64,000 nt of DNA from Polaromonas sp. (GCF_016185115.1 NZ_JACPOF010000029.1:126530-190529), one strand, 5' to 3'; counted from the first letter of the stretch, positions 1 to 11,600 are shown. The notes: a model not told the origin generated them from the letters alone. Numbers and translations: made by a program.

Positions 1-242
1 TGGGCGAAAGAATCTGTGCATTCATCGTGGTCAAAAGCGGCGGTGCTGCGCCCGGCATTGGCGAGCTGGGCCAACACCTGCAGGCGCTGGGCATGGCGAA
101 ATTCAAATGGCCGGAACGCATCGAAGCGGTCGACGCCATCCCGCTCACCAAGGTAGGCAAAGTCGACAAGGCCACCCTGCGGAAAAACATCACCAGCACG
201 CTGTCGGCCGAAGCGCCCGCGAAAACACTGCAACCCTCCTGA
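1..242 (+). CDS. AMP-dependent acyl/aryl-CoA (or aryl-AMP) ligase, C-terminal end only
   Basis: The reading frame is open from the left edge and stops with TGA at 240-242, so only about the last 80 residues are present. They match the small C-terminal domain of adenylate-forming ligases: a GERICAFIV strand, then KFKWPERIEAVDAIPLTKVGKVDK, which holds the typical P-(L/R)-T-x-x-G-K motif with the catalytic lysine of the A10 region. Family members activate carboxylic acids with ATP and CoA. The neighbours (VOC protein, aryl-CoA-type flavin monooxygenase, thioesterase) suggest a salicylate-, anthranilate- or dihydroxybenzoate-like substrate. That is inference, because the substrate-binding N-terminal domain lies outside the window. 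Confidence 0.85.
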   Translation, partial: GERICAFIVVKSGGAAPGIGELGQHLQALGMAKFKWPERIEAVDAIPLTKVGKVDKATLRKNITSTLSAEAPAKTLQPS

Positions 243-254
243 AAGGCATTCACC

Positions 255-866
255 TTGAACAACCAACCGATGACGCTCCATGGCGTCAACCATACGGCCC
301 GACCCACCTGGAAGCTGGCTGAAACCGTGGCGTTTTACAAGGACGTCCTGGGCTTGCCGCTGGTGCACTGCGTGTCTGCGCGCGGCTGGGGACCGGCCAA
401 CCACCCGGACTTTCTGCATTTCTTCTTCGACAGCGGCAATGGCAGCACGATTGCCTTTTTTTACTACATCGGTGACGACCAGCCAGAGCACCTGGTGCAC
501 CGGCCCGAATATGACAACGACGCCATCCACACGGCCTGGACCGTGCAGACACGGGATGAACTGCTGGCCTGGCGCGCGCAAATCGAAAGCCGCGGCGTCA
601 AGGTGATGTTCCAGATCGAACATGAAGTGATCGAGTCTATCTACTTCAGGGACCCCAATGGATACCTGCTGGAAATCACCATGCCGCTGCGCGCGTTCCG
701 GCCCATAGACGGGATAGACGCAGAACTCACCCTTCAGGCTGCCATTGAACAGGAGGCCCGGCGCAACAACACGCAACAGCCTTTTGAAGAGGTCGAAGCA
801 GTCTGGCGATCCAAGGGCGACATGGTGCGCAAGCTGGTGGCAAATACACAGGCGGCGGTGCACTGA
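255..866 (+). CDS. VOC-superfamily (glyoxalase/extradiol dioxygenase-like) protein
   Basis: A 203-residue protein. Residues 6-140 form a vicinal-oxygen-chelate fold: the first module starts HGVNHTARPTWKLAETVAFYKDVLGLPLVH, and a later E-x-x-Y-F-R-D-P-N-G-Y-L-L-E-I strand ends the second module with the usual metal-ligand Glu. His near residue 9 and Glu near residue 136 are plausible metal ligands. The TTG start at 255 lies 8 bases after GAAAGG; an ATG at 270 is the alternative. The last 50 residues are a helical extension not needed for the fold. It sits inside the aryl-CoA cluster, so it could be a ring-cleaving dioxygenase or an isomerase/lyase. The fold is clear but the reaction is not. Confidence 0.8.
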   Translation: MNNQPMTLHGVNHTARPTWKLAETVAFYKDVLGLPLVHCVSARGWGPANHPDFLHFFFDSGNGSTIAFFYYIGDDQPEHLVHRPEYDNDAIHTAWTVQTRDELLAWRAQIESRGVKVMFQIEHEVIESIYFRDPNGYLLEITMPLRAFRPIDGIDAELTLQAAIEQEARRNNTQQPFEEVEAVWRSKGDMVRKLVANTQAAVH

Positions 867-1123
867 TGGTGACGATTTTTGTACCCAATATTCCCGAGTT
901 TGAACCGCTGCTCAAGGGCGCGCGGCTTTATCCGGGCTGCGCCGTGACCGGGCCCGTCGCGGACTACTGGCAGATTGAAGCCGGATCTTTTATCGAGTTC
1001 ACACGCAAGGGGCTTGACCTGGGGCCTGCGCTCTGGAACAGCGCCCTGTGCGGTGGTTTCATTGGCCGCATTGCCGAATACAGCCGGGATGTCATGCGTA
1101 TCGAGAGCGAGGTGGCCGCGTGA
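866..1123 (+). CDS. 85-residue protein of unknown function
   Basis: The ATG at 866 overlaps the stop of the VOC gene (TGATG). Its own stop at 1121-1123 overlaps the GTG start of the next gene, so translation of all three is probably coupled. The protein is small and without an obvious signal peptide or transmembrane segment. It has an aromatic-rich middle (DYWQIEAGSFIEF) and a conserved-looking ALWNSALCGGFIGRI stretch. I recognise no family. Its fixed place between two enzymes suggests an accessory subunit or an additional small domain working with the monooxygenase. That is inference from coupling only. Confidence 0.7.
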   Translation: MVTIFVPNIPEFEPLLKGARLYPGCAVTGPVADYWQIEAGSFIEFTRKGLDLGPALWNSALCGGFIGRIAEYSRDVMRIESEVAA

Positions 1124-2286
1124 AAATCAACGTCCTGGGCGGAGGCCCCTCCGGCCTCTACTTTGCCCTGCTGGCCAAACGGCGTTTTCCCGAAGCGGAC
1201 ATCTGCGTGCATGAGCAGAATCCGCGCGGCGCCACCTACGGCTTCGGCATTGTGCTGGCCGATCGCGGGCTGGACAGGCTGCAAAAGGCGGACCCGGTCT
1301 CGTACCAGGCCATTGTCGACGCGTCATTTGTGACGCGGCACCGCTTCATGACGCATCCCGATGAAACGCTTTTCATCGAAGGGGGGGGTTACGGCGGTTC
1401 CGTCGCGCGGCTCAAGCTGTTGCAGATTCTTGAAGCCCGCTGTGAAGCGCTCGGTGTCCACATCACCTACGGCGTGCGGGTGGAAGACCTGGGCGCGCTT
1501 GAAAAAGCGGATCTTGTGGTCGGCGCCGACGGTGTGAACTCCATGCTGCGCAAACGGCATGAAGCCGCATTCGGCACCACCAGCCGCCTGCTCACCAACC
1601 ACCTGGCGTGGTACGGCACCGAAAAACATTTCGCCTACCCGGTGATGTCTTACCGGCGGCATGCAGGCGGGCATTTTGTGGCAGTGGCCTACCCCTACTC
1701 GGAGCGCATGAGCACCTTTGTCGCCGAGTGCGACAAGGACACCTGGATCAATCTGCACATGGACGCGATGAGCGATGCGGAGCGGCAGGCGCTGGTCGAA
1801 AAAGTCTTTGCAGAAGAACTCCAGGGCCAGCCGCTGATCAGCAACAAGTCGGTCTGGCACAACCTGCCGGTGGTGCGCAACAGGCAATGGTCCGTCGGCC
1901 ATCGCGTGCTGATCGGCGACGCCCTTCACAGCGCACATCCCAGCATAGGTTCGGGCACCCGCATTGCGATGGAAGATGCGATAGCGCTGGCCGATGCCCT
2001 TGTGGCGACGCCGGATGACATCCCCGCAGCGCTCGCAAACTTCAGGAAGATGCGCGAGCCCGGCAAGCTGAAACTGGTCGCCGCCGCAGAGAAAAGTTTC
2101 AACTGGTTTGAAACCTTCCCCGTAAAAGTGGACACGCTGGGCGCCGTACCCTTTATCTTTGACTACCTGATGCGTACCGGGCGTGTCGGCGACGAACGCC
2201 TTCAGGCCGAATATCCGGAATTCATGGCGCACTATGGCCATCGCCGCCATGAGGGTGTGTCCACACAGGAAGTGGCACCGGCATGA
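1120..2286 (+). CDS. FAD-dependent aryl-CoA monooxygenase (salicylyl-CoA/aminobenzoyl-CoA hydroxylase-like)
   Basis: A 388-residue group A flavoprotein monooxygenase. The Rossmann motif starts at residue 5 (VLGGGPSGLYFALL). A DG motif follows near 131 (VVGADGVNS), and a GD-type motif near 268-290 reads VLIGDALHSAHPSIGSGTRIAMEDAI. The sequence after the GD motif (SIGSGT, then EKSFNWFE) resembles salicylyl-CoA 5-hydroxylase and the monooxygenase half of 2-aminobenzoyl-CoA monooxygenase rather than the PheA/UbiH groups. The GTG start at 1120 overlaps the preceding stop; a more upstream start would add 24 residues that do not fit the family. Expected reaction: NAD(P)H- and O2-dependent hydroxylation of an aromatic ring held as a CoA thioester. 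The substrate is inferred. Confidence 0.82.
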   Translation: MKINVLGGGPSGLYFALLAKRRFPEADICVHEQNPRGATYGFGIVLADRGLDRLQKADPVSYQAIVDASFVTRHRFMTHPDETLFIEGGGYGGSVARLKLLQILEARCEALGVHITYGVRVEDLGALEKADLVVGADGVNSMLRKRHEAAFGTTSRLLTNHLAWYGTEKHFAYPVMSYRRHAGGHFVAVAYPYSERMSTFVAECDKDTWINLHMDAMSDAERQALVEKVFAEELQGQPLISNKSVWHNLPVVRNRQWSVGHRVLIGDALHSAHPSIGSGTRIAMEDAIALADALVATPDDIPAALANFRKMREPGKLKLVAAAEKSFNWFETFPVKVDTLGAVPFIFDYLMRTGRVGDERLQAEYPEFMAHYGHRRHEGVSTQEVAPA

Positions 2287-2747
2287 CCGCAGTGACACCC
2301 TGGCTTATGGCACAGCCATTCACCAGCGAACGCCGCGTGCGTTGGGGTGAGTGCGACCCGGCGGGCGTGGTCTACACACCGCGCTTTGGAGACTATGTGG
2401 CCGAAGCCTTCCACACATTCATGGAGGCGCTGCTGGGCGGCCCGCTGAGCCGGAAGATGCCAGAGCTGGACCTGGGAACGCCGGTCAAATCACTGCAGTT
2501 TGTGTTTCACCGGTCATTGTGGCCCGACGACGAATTCCGCATCAGCACGCTGGGCGGCGACATCCGCAATCGCAGCTTTGACCTGGCCATGGAAGCGCAT
2601 GACATCAAGGGCCGCCATGTCTTCAGCGCACGCCTGGGCATCATCTGCGTGCATACCGTGCAACGCGAGTCACAGGCCATCCCGCAGGCATTGAAAGAGC
2701 GGCTGCAACTTTATGCGGCGCGCTTTCCTGCGCCTGTTGCGGCGTAG
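2283..2747 (+). CDS. Hotdog-fold acyl-CoA thioesterase (4-hydroxybenzoyl-CoA thioesterase type)
   Basis: A 154-residue single hotdog domain. The active-site segment RVRWGECDPAGVVYTPRF carries the Asp used by 4HBT-type thioesterases, followed by the long hydrophobic helix DYVAEAFHTFMEALL. The ATG overlaps the monooxygenase stop (ATGA). Together with the ligase and monooxygenase this completes an activate-hydroxylate-release sequence: the thioesterase would free the hydroxylated acid, such as gentisate if the substrate is salicylate. The fold is secure; substrate specificity is inferred from context. Confidence 0.85.
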   Translation: MTAVTPWLMAQPFTSERRVRWGECDPAGVVYTPRFGDYVAEAFHTFMEALLGGPLSRKMPELDLGTPVKSLQFVFHRSLWPDDEFRISTLGGDIRNRSFDLAMEAHDIKGRHVFSARLGIICVHTVQRESQAIPQALKERLQLYAARFPAPVAA

Positions 2748-2791
2748 CCGCTCAAGAAGATTTCCCCCACCAACGATAAACAGGAGACAAC

Positions 2792-3775
2792 ATGACACTG
2801 AAATTTTCCTCCATGGCCAGGCTTGCAGTGGCCGCACTGATGGGCGCGACACTTGCCAGCGCACATGCCCAGAGCGGCGCCTATCCACAAAAGCCGGTGC
2901 GCATCTTTGTGGCTGCACCCGCGGGATCGGCGCCCGACCTGATCGCCCGCATCCTCAGTGAAAAGCTGGCCTCGCAACTGGGCCAGCCGGTGATCATCGA
3001 GAACCGGCCCGGCGCAAACGGCATCGTGGCCATGAATGCCCTGAAAGCCGCAGCGCCGGACGGCTACACCATTGCCATGCCGCAGGCGGCTGTGGTGGCC
3101 GTCACGCCCTTCACGTACAAGGATGCGCACTACAACGTCGAACGCGACTTTGAGACCTTTGCCATCGTGGCGACATCGCCCATGCTGTTCGTGACCAACA
3201 TGAGCAACCCCGCCAAAAATCTGGCAGACGCGGCGGCAGCCGCCAAAGCTGCGCCTGACCGTGTGGCGATAGGGAACCCGACGCGTACGTCCATCCCCCA
3301 CCTGGCCGCAGAACTTGCAGGCCTGAAAGCGAACGCAAAATTCCAGCAGGTATCGTTTGCAACCACGGGTCAGGGCATACAGGCAGTCGTCAATGGCGAC
3401 ACTGCGTTTTACGTCGATGGCGTCGGACCGCTCATACAGCTCGTGAAGTCAGGAAGGCTGCGGGCGCTGGCAGTGGCGTCCGAAACGGAATTGCCCGGTC
3501 TTGAAGGCATCCCGCTCGCCAACAAATCCCTGCCAGGGCTCAATGTGTCCGGGTGGTTCAGCATGCAAGCCCCCAAGGGAACGCCCGCTGCGATTCTCCA
3601 GCGCCTGAACAATGAAGTGAAGATTGCGTTGCAATTGCCCGATGTCGTTGCCAAGTTCCGCGACTTCGGCACCTACCCCACACCGGGCAGCGTGGCCGAT
3701 GCGCAAAAGTTCATCAAGGGTGAAATCGACCAGTTCAGCGGCGTGATCCGCACACTCGGGTTGAAGCCGGAGTAA
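2792..3775 (+). CDS. Bug-family (tripartite tricarboxylate transporter) periplasmic solute receptor
   Basis: A 327-residue protein with a cleavable signal peptide ending near ASAHA-QSG, then the Bug signature YPQKPVRIFVAAPAGSAPDLIARIL and QPVIIENRPGANGIVA. The ATG at 2792 follows AGGAG. Bug proteins bind carboxylates or aromatic acids in the periplasm and feed TctA/TctB-type transporters or sensory systems. No membrane subunits are encoded in the window. As the last gene of the aryl-CoA cluster, it probably binds that pathway's substrate or a related acid (inference). Confidence 0.9.
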   Translation: MTLKFSSMARLAVAALMGATLASAHAQSGAYPQKPVRIFVAAPAGSAPDLIARILSEKLASQLGQPVIIENRPGANGIVAMNALKAAAPDGYTIAMPQAAVVAVTPFTYKDAHYNVERDFETFAIVATSPMLFVTNMSNPAKNLADAAAAAKAAPDRVAIGNPTRTSIPHLAAELAGLKANAKFQQVSFATTGQGIQAVVNGDTAFYVDGVGPLIQLVKSGRLRALAVASETELPGLEGIPLANKSLPGLNVSGWFSMQAPKGTPAAILQRLNNEVKIALQLPDVVAKFRDFGTYPTPGSVADAQKFIKGEIDQFSGVIRTLGLKPE

Positions 3776-3791
3776 GGGAGCCATCAGTTGC

Positions 3792-3817
3792 GGCGATAGC
3801 CCAATCCGGCTATCGCC
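3792..3817. terminator. Hairpin between convergent genes
   Basis: A perfect 10-bp stem (GGCGATAGCC / GGCTATCGCC) with a 6-base loop lies between the forward Bug gene and the reverse kinase gene. There is no long T-run, so it may be a weak or factor-assisted terminator serving both sides. Confidence 0.5.
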
Positions 3818-3870
3818 TCAAGCTGCAGTTTCAAAACGGGCGTTCGCAGGGTTTCCCGAACAGGCTTCGC

Positions 3871-5637
3871 TTACAGGCCCACGTCCCGCGCCGCAATCAC
3901 GGCATCTATCAATTCAACCAGCATGGCCGGCTCGACAGGCTTGACCAGGTGCCTGTCGAAGCCCGCTTCATCAGAGCGGCGACGGTCATCTGCCTGTCCC
4001 CAGCCGGTGCATGCCACCATGGTGCGGCCAGCCCCTCCGGGTTGCTCACGAATCTTGCGGCAGGCTTCATAGCCATTGAGCCTGGGCATGCCGATGTCGA
4101 GAAGCACGATCTGGGGGTCGAATTCCGCAGCAGCGCTCACGGCTGCTGCGCCGTCATGCACCTGCCGCACAGCAAATCCTGACAACTCAAGAAATGCGGT
4201 GAGGGTGGCAGCCGCATCCTCGTTGTCATCAGCAACCAGGATGCGAACCTCTGTGTCCTGCACGGGCCTGTCTTCAACAGGTTTATCAGGGGTCTCGACA
4301 ACTTCTGCACGTTCACCCCCGGCAGCCAGGGGCATCCTCACCTCGAACTCGCTGCCAAAACCGAGCCCCTTGCTTCGTGCCTGAACGCTGCCGCCGTGCA
4401 TGGTGATCAATTGTTTTGTCAGTGACAGGCCAATGCCCAGCCCGCCTCGCGACCTGGACAGCGCCGTCTGCACCTGGGAGAAAAGTTCGAACACGCGTTC
4501 CAGCTGATCGCTTGAAATGCCAATACCTGTGTCCTTGATGGTGATCACGGCTTCATGCTGCAATTTCTGGACATCAATGTCTATGCGCCCGCCTTTGTCC
4601 ATGTATTTGGCTGCATTGTTGATAAGGTTCATGAAAGCCTGCGTCAATCGGGTGGAGTCGGCGTCAAACACAAGCTCCTGATCGGGAATCCTCAGCACCA
4701 GTTGATGCCCGCACTCGTCGATCAGCGGCCGGGCTGATTCAATCGCATCCTCGATGATGGACTTCGCGTTTACCCGGTCGCGGCGCAGTTCAATGCGGCC
4801 CTGGTTGATGCGGCTGACATCCATCAAATCGTCTATCAACCGGCTCATCGCCCGGACCTGACGGTCTATGACCTCGGCCGTCCACTGCAGGTCTGGTGTG
4901 CCCGCACCCTTCAGGCGCAGAAGCTGGACGGCATTGCGCACGGGCGCCAGGGGGTTGCGCAGCTCGTGTGCAAGCGTCGCCAGAAATTCGTCCTTGCGCC
5001 GGTTCACATCACGCAACCTGGCCTCACTCGCCTGCAGGGCGTTTGTCCTTTCGGTCACCTTTTTGTCCAGTGTGTCGTTGAGCTCGTTCAGCCGCTCTTC
5101 CGCCCTTCGCCGTTCTGCGATCTCATCCTGCAGCGCGCGGTTGGCGGTTTCCAGGGCACGGCCCCTGCGGTGCAATTCAGCAAAGATCGAAACCTTGGAA
5201 CGCAGCACCGATGCGTTGACAGGCTTGAGAAGGTAGTCAACCGCACCGCTGCCGTAACCCGTAAGAACGTGCTGATCCTCGTTGTAATAGGCCGTGAGGA
5301 AAATGATGGGCACGCGGGCGGTTTTCTTGCGCTCCTTGACGAGCAGGGCCAGCTCGAAGCCGGTCATGTCGGGCATGCGCACATCCAGAACCAGCACCGC
5401 GAACTCATCGGCCATCAGGGCCAGCAGGGCCTCGGAGCCGGATCCAGCCCTGACCAGCCGATAGCCGGGATCATCAAGCACCGTTTCAAGAACCGTGAGG
5501 TTCTTGGGCTCGTCATCAACAATCAGGATATTGACCTGGTCTACAACCGGGGCCAATATTCCCGGCACCGACCCATGGGCGTCGGCGCTCATAGTCCCCT
5601 TTGCAGGCGGTGGCATGGCGTTCACCGGAATAACCAT
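3871..5637 (-). CDS. Hybrid sensor histidine kinase/response regulator (REC - HisKA - HATPase - REC)
   Basis: Up to 588 residues. The N-terminal receiver domain is at about 36-150, with DDE at 41-43, phosphoacceptor D85 and the KPV lysine at 139. A coiled coil follows at about 155-210, then the HisKA box AHELRNPL (H224), a HATPase domain ([24 protein letters not shown]) and a C-terminal receiver at about 465-585 ([20 protein letters not shown]). There is no membrane segment or sensor domain, so input must come through the first receiver. The start overlaps the stop of the giant kinase by 16 bases; ATGs at 5616 and 5592 are alternatives. The arrangement suggests a phosphorelay in which the upstream kinase feeds this one. 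Confidence 0.92.
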   Translation of the reverse strand: MVIPVNAMPPPAKGTMSADAHGSVPGILAPVVDQVNILIVDDEPKNLTVLETVLDDPGYRLVRAGSGSEALLALMADEFAVLVLDVRMPDMTGFELALLVKERKKTARVPIIFLTAYYNEDQHVLTGYGSGAVDYLLKPVNASVLRSKVSIFAELHRRGRALETANRALQDEIAERRRAEERLNELNDTLDKKVTERTNALQASEARLRDVNRRKDEFLATLAHELRNPLAPVRNAVQLLRLKGAGTPDLQWTAEVIDRQVRAMSRLIDDLMDVSRINQGRIELRRDRVNAKSIIEDAIESARPLIDECGHQLVLRIPDQELVFDADSTRLTQAFMNLINNAAKYMDKGGRIDIDVQKLQHEAVITIKDTGIGISSDQLERVFELFSQVQTALSRSRGGLGIGLSLTKQLITMHGGSVQARSKGLGFGSEFEVRMPLAAGGERAEVVETPDKPVEDRPVQDTEVRILVADDNEDAAATLTAFLELSGFAVRQVHDGAAAVSAAAEFDPQIVLLDIGMPRLNGYEACRKIREQPGGAGRTMVACTGWGQADDRRRSDEAGFDRHLVKPVEPAMLVELIDAVIAARDVGL

Positions 5638-8600
5638 ACACGCATCAGCGACAGCAACTGGTCGGTATTGACAGGTTTGGCGATGTAGTCGCTGGCACCC
5701 GCATCAAGGCATTTTTCACGGTCACCTTTCATGGCTTTGGCGGTCAGCGCCAGTATCGGGAGGGTACGGAATTTCGGATCCTTGCGGATTTCGCGCATGG
5801 TCTCATACCCGTCCATCTCCGGCATCATGATGTCCATCAGGACCATGACCACATCCGGGCTGTTCTGGATGATCTCGATGGCCTGGCGCCCATTGGTAGC
5901 GCTCAGCACGTCGACTTCGTGGTTTTCCAGCACGGAGGTCAGGGCAAAAATATTACGGGCGTCATCGTCAACGATCAGAACCTTGCGCCCGCGCAGCACT
6001 TCCGCCGAGTTATGCAGTTTATCCAGCATGGCCTGCTTCTGGGGAGGCAGAGCCGTCACGACACGGTGCAGGAACAGCGCGGTCTCATCCAGCAGCCTCT
6101 CCGGCGACTGCACATCCTTGAGCATGATGCTTTTGGCCATGGACTGCAGGCGCGCCTGCTCGTCCCTGCTCAGGTCCTTGCCCGTAAATACGACAACCGG
6201 CACGGCGGCAAGGGCAGGATCAGACTGTACTTTCTCAAGCAAATCAAAACCGGTCATGTCGGGAAGCCTCAGGTCCAGAACGACACAGTCGTAAGAATTC
6301 TCGCGCATGGCCGAGAGTGCATCTTCACCACTTCCGGCTGCCACGATCTCGATATCCTCATAACCTAGAAGTTCGACGACGGCATTGCGCTCCACTTCGT
6401 TGTCCTCAATGATCAGAAGACGTTTTTTGCGCGGTATCGTAAATTCCCTGATGCGGTCGAAAGCCACTTCAAGGCCCGTGGTGGTGGGCTCCTTGACAAG
6501 GTATGCAAAAGCGCCGTGCGCGAGCCCGTGTTGCTGCTCCTCTTCCATCGACACGATCTGCACGGGAATATGGCGCAAGGCGGGGTCGAGCTTCAGCTGG
6601 TTGAGTACCGTCCAGCCCAGCATGTCGGGCAGGAAGATATCCAGTGAAATTGCCGCAGGCTGGTATTGGCGGGCAAGTGCAAGGCCCTGCGCGCCCTTGG
6701 TGGCCACCACGCCCTTGAAGCCCTTGTCCCGGGCAAGGCCCAGCAGGATGCGCGCGTAATGCGGGTCGTCTTCAATGACCAGCAGGACCTGGTCCCCTGG
6801 CCTAATGCTGTCGCGGTCATCTGCGATGTGTTCCTCCCGTGCTGCCGGAAGGGCAATGACGGACCGTGAAATTTCCTTGCCCTGCTCCACGTCACGGGAA
6901 ACGGTGGCGCCATCGGGCCCCGAATAATGAAGCGGAAGATACAGCGTGAAGCAGCTGCCCTGGCCATGAATGCTGGTCAGCCTGATTTCGCCGCCCAGCA
7001 GTACCGCCAGCTCGCGGCTGATCGCCAGCCCGAGGCCAGTACCGCCGTATTTGCGCGATGTGCCGGCATCGGCCTGCTGGAATGCCTCAAAGATGAGCCG
7101 CTGCTTTTCTGGCGCGACGCCTATGCCGGTGTCCTCAACGGCAAAGGCCACAACATGCTGGGCCTGGCTGAGCACTGGATGATCGGCACTCCAGCCTCTT
7201 GACGCCAGCCCCACACGGACCTCCACCTGTCCCTGCGACGTAAATTTGACGGCATTGGACAGCAGGTTTTTGAGAACCTGCTGCAAGCGCTTGGGATCGC
7301 TGTCCATCGAGCGCGGCAGGTCTTCTTCAAACCGGATAAAGAAAGGCAGGTTCTTGGCTTCAGCCACATGGCGGAAATTGCGGTCTATGTTGTCACGCAG
7401 GCTGGCAAACGAAATCTCTTCGACCTCGACAGTCACCGTGCCCGACTCGATCTTGGACAGGTCAAGAATATCGTTGATCAGATGCAACAGGTCCGTGCCT
7501 GAAGAATTGATGTTGCGCGAAAACTCGACCTGTTTGGCAGAAAGCGTGCCCGGTGAATTTTCTGCCAGTTGCTGGCTGAGAATCAAAATGGAATTCAGGG
7601 GCGTGCGCAACTCATGCGACATGTTGGCGAGGAATTCGGACTTGTATTTGGATGTCAGCGCCAGTTCTGATGCCTTTTCCTCAAGCGCTCCACGCGCCTG
7701 TTCCACTTCGCGGTTCTTGCGTTCGACCTCGGCATTCTGCTCGGCCAGCAGACGCGCCTTGGTTCCCAGTTCCTCATTCGTTTGCTGCAATTCACTTTGC
7801 CGTGATTGCAGCTCAACCGTGAGCTGCTGCGACTGCGTCAGCAGGCCTTCCGTACGCACCGTCGCCTCAATGGTGTTGAACACGGCGCCAATACCCAGGG
7901 CGAGCTGGTCGAGGAAATTCAGGTTGACGGCCGTAAAGGGGTGCAGCGACGCGAGTTCGATGACGGCCTTGGGCTCGTTCTCGAACAGGACCGGCAAAAC
8001 AACAATGCTGACATGCAGTGAATCACCGAGGCTTGACGAAATGTTGACAAAGTCCGAAGGCACGTTCGTGAGCAATATGCGTTTTTTCTCAAGTGCGCAT
8101 TGCCCGACCAGCCCCTCCCCGGGCCTGATCGTGGAAGGCAACCTGACGCTTCCCGACTGTGCGTAGCTTGACAGCAGCGTCATGCCGGCAGTGTCACCCG
8201 CTCCGCTGCAGTGGTAGACGGTGCCCTGGTGTGCATGCACCAGCGGGGCAAGTTCCGACAGCAGCATCTTGCCCACCGTATTCAGTTCACGCTGGCCCTG
8301 CAACATGCCCGTAAAACGCGCCAGATTGGTCTTGAGCCAGTCCTGCTCACGGTTGCTTTCCGTGGTCTCGCGCAGGTTGGAGATCATGGTGTTGATGTTG
8401 TCCTTGAGTTCGGACACCTCACCCTTGGCATCGACCTGGATGGAGCGCGTCAGGTCGCCTTTGGTGACCGCTGTGGCCACCTCGGCAATGGCACGCACCT
8501 GCGTGGTCAGGTTGGCCGCCAGAAGGTTGACGTTGCCGGTCAGGTCCTTCCAGGTACCTGCTGCACCGGGCACGTTGGCCTGGCCACCAAGCCGGCCGTC

Positions 8601-11600
8601 CACACCCACTTCACGCGCGACGTTGGTCACCTGATCAGCAAAAGTGGCCAGCGTGTCCGTCATGCCGTTGATGGTGTCGGCCAGCGCTGCGACCTCCCCT
8701 TTGGCCTGCACGGTGAGGCGCTGGCTGAGGTTGCCGTTTGCCACGGCAGTCACCACTTTCACGATACCCCGGACCTGCTCCGTCAGGTTGGACGCCATGA
8801 AGTTGACGTTGTCGGTCAGGTCCTTCCAGGTGCCGGCCACACCGCTCACCTCTGCCTGCCCGCCCAGCTTGCCCTCAGTGCCCACTTCACGAGCCACCCG
8901 CGTCACCTCACCCGCAAAGGCGTTGAGCTGATCCACCATGGTGTTGATGGTGTTCTTCAGTTCCAGGATTTCGCCTTTCACGTCCACCGTGATCTTGCGG
9001 TTCAGGTCACCACGCGCCACGGCCGTCGTCACCTCCGCAATATTTCGGACCTGGGTGGTCAGGTTGTTGGCCAGGCCGTTCACGGTATCGGTCAGGTCTT
9101 TCCATGTGCCGGCTACACCAGGCACCGCAGCCTGCCCGCCCAGCCGTCCTTCCGTACCCACTTCACGCGCGACACGCGTGACCTCGGATGCGAAGGAGCG
9201 CAACTGCTCCACCATGGTGTTGATGGTTTCCTTGAGCTGCAGGATTTCACCGCGCACGTCCACCGTGATCTTTTTGGACAGGTCGCCATTGGCCACGGCA
9301 ATCGTCACTTCTGCAATGTTTCGCACCTGGCCTGTCAGGTTGGACGCCATCGAATTGACGTTGTCGGTCAGGTCCTTCCATGTACCCGCCACGCCCGGCA
9401 CCTGCGCCTGCCCGCCCAGCTTGCCCTCGGTACCTACCTCACGTGCCACACGTGTGACCTCTGATGCAAAGGCTGACAGCTGGTCCACCATGGTGTTCAT
9501 GGTTTCCTTGAGCTGCAGGATTTCACCCTTCACGTCCACAGTGATCTTGCGGCTCAGATCGCCACGCGCGATGGCCGTGGCGACGTCTGCAATATTGCGC
9601 ACCTGGCCGGTCAGGTTGTTGGCCATGGAGTTGACGTTGTCCGTCAAATCTTTCCATGTACCGGCAACACCGGGCACCTGTGCCTGGCCGCCAAGCTTGC
9701 CGTCCGTCCCCACCTCCCGCGCCACGCGGCTCACCTCAGCTGCAAATGAGCGCAACTGGTCTACCATGGTGTTGATGGTTTCCTTCAGTTCGAGGATTTC
9801 CCCGCGTACGTCAACCGTGATCTTCTTTGACAAATCGCCGTTGGCGACGGCGATGGTCACCTCCGCGATGTTGCGAACCTGACCCGTCAGGTTGGAGGCC
9901 ATGGAGTTGACGTTGTCGGTCAAATCCTTCCAGGTGCCGGCCACACCCTCCACCTCTGCCTGCCCACCCAGCTTGCCGTCAGTACCCACCTCGCGCGCCA
10001 CCCGACTCACCTCGCCGGCAAAGGCGTTCAACTGGTCCACCATGGTGTTCATGGTTTCCTTCAGCTGAAGAATTTCACCCTTCACTTCCACGGTAATCTT
10101 GCGCGACAAGTCACCGCGTGCAATGGCTGTCGCGACGTCGGCAATGTTGCGCACCTGGCCTGTCAGGTTGGAGGCCATGAAGTTGACGTTGTCGGTCAGG
10201 TCTTTCCAGGTGCCAGCAACCCCCGGAACCTCGGCCTGGCCGCCCAGCTTGCCTTCGGTGCCGACCTCGCGGGCCACACGCGTAACTTCAGAGGCGAAGC
10301 CATTGAGCTGGTCCACCATGGTGTTGATGGTGTTTTTCAGCTCAAGGATTTCGCCCTTGACCTCAACCGTGATCTTGCGCGAGAGATCCCCCCGCGCCAC
10401 GGCGGTCGTCACGTCGGCGATATTGCGCACCTGGCCTGTCAGGTTGTTGGCCATGGAATTGACGTTGTCGGTCAGGTCCTTCCAGGTACCGGCGACACCG
10501 CGCACCTGTGCCTGCCCGCCCAGCTTGCCGTCGGTGCCCACCTCGCGGGCGACGCGGGTCACTTCAGAGGCAAAGCCGTTCAGCTGATCCACCATGGTGT
10601 TCAGGGTGTTTTTGAGCTCAAGAATTTCACCCTTGACGTCCACCGTGATCTTTTTGGACAAATCGCCGTTGGCGACCGCTGTCGCCACGTCGGCAATATT
10701 GCGCACCTGGGCCGTCAGGTTGGAGGCCATCGAATTGACGTTGTCGGTCAGGTCTTTCCAGGTACCGGCCACACCGAGCACCTGGGCCTGCCCACCGAGT
10801 GCGCCTTCTGTCCCCACCTCCCGCGCAACCCGGCTGACCTCGCCGGCAAAACCATTGAGCTGGTCGACCATGGTGTTGATGGTGTTTTTGAGCTCCAGGA
10901 TTTCGCCGCGCACGTCGGCCGTGATCTTCTTTGAAAGATCGCCTCGCGCCACTGCGGTTGTAACCTCTGCAATGTTTCGTACCTGCCCGGTCAGGTTGGA
11001 GGCCATGAAGTTGACACTGTCGGTCAGATCCTTCCATGTACCCGCCACGCCCGGCACGGCCGCCTGCCCACCCAGCTTGCCTTCGGTGCCCACCTCGCGG
11101 GCAACGCGGGTGACTTCCGATGCAAACCCGTTGAGCTGGTAGACCATCGTGTTGATGGTGTTTTTGAGTTCGAGAATTTCGCCCTTCACGTCCACCGTGA
11201 TGGTCTTGGAGAGGTCGCCGTTGGCCACAGCCGTCGTCACCTCAGCAATATTGCGCACCTGGCCTGTCAGGTTGGATGCCATGAAGTTGACGTTGTCGGT
11301 CAGGTCCTTCCAGGTTCCTGCCACGCCGGGGACCTGCGCCTGACCGCCCAGCTTTCCTTCGGTGCCCACCTCACGCGCCACCCGGGTCACTTCGGATGCA
11401 AACCCGTTGAGCTGATCGACCATGGTGTTGATGGTTTCCTTGAGCGCGAGAATTTCGCCCTTCACCTCAACCGTGATTTTTGAAGACAGGTCGCCCTTGG
11501 CAATGGCGGTCGCAACGCCCGCAATATTTCGCACCTGGCCTGTCAGGTTGGACGCCATCGAATTCACGGAGTCGGTCAAATCCTTCCACGTCCCTGCCAC

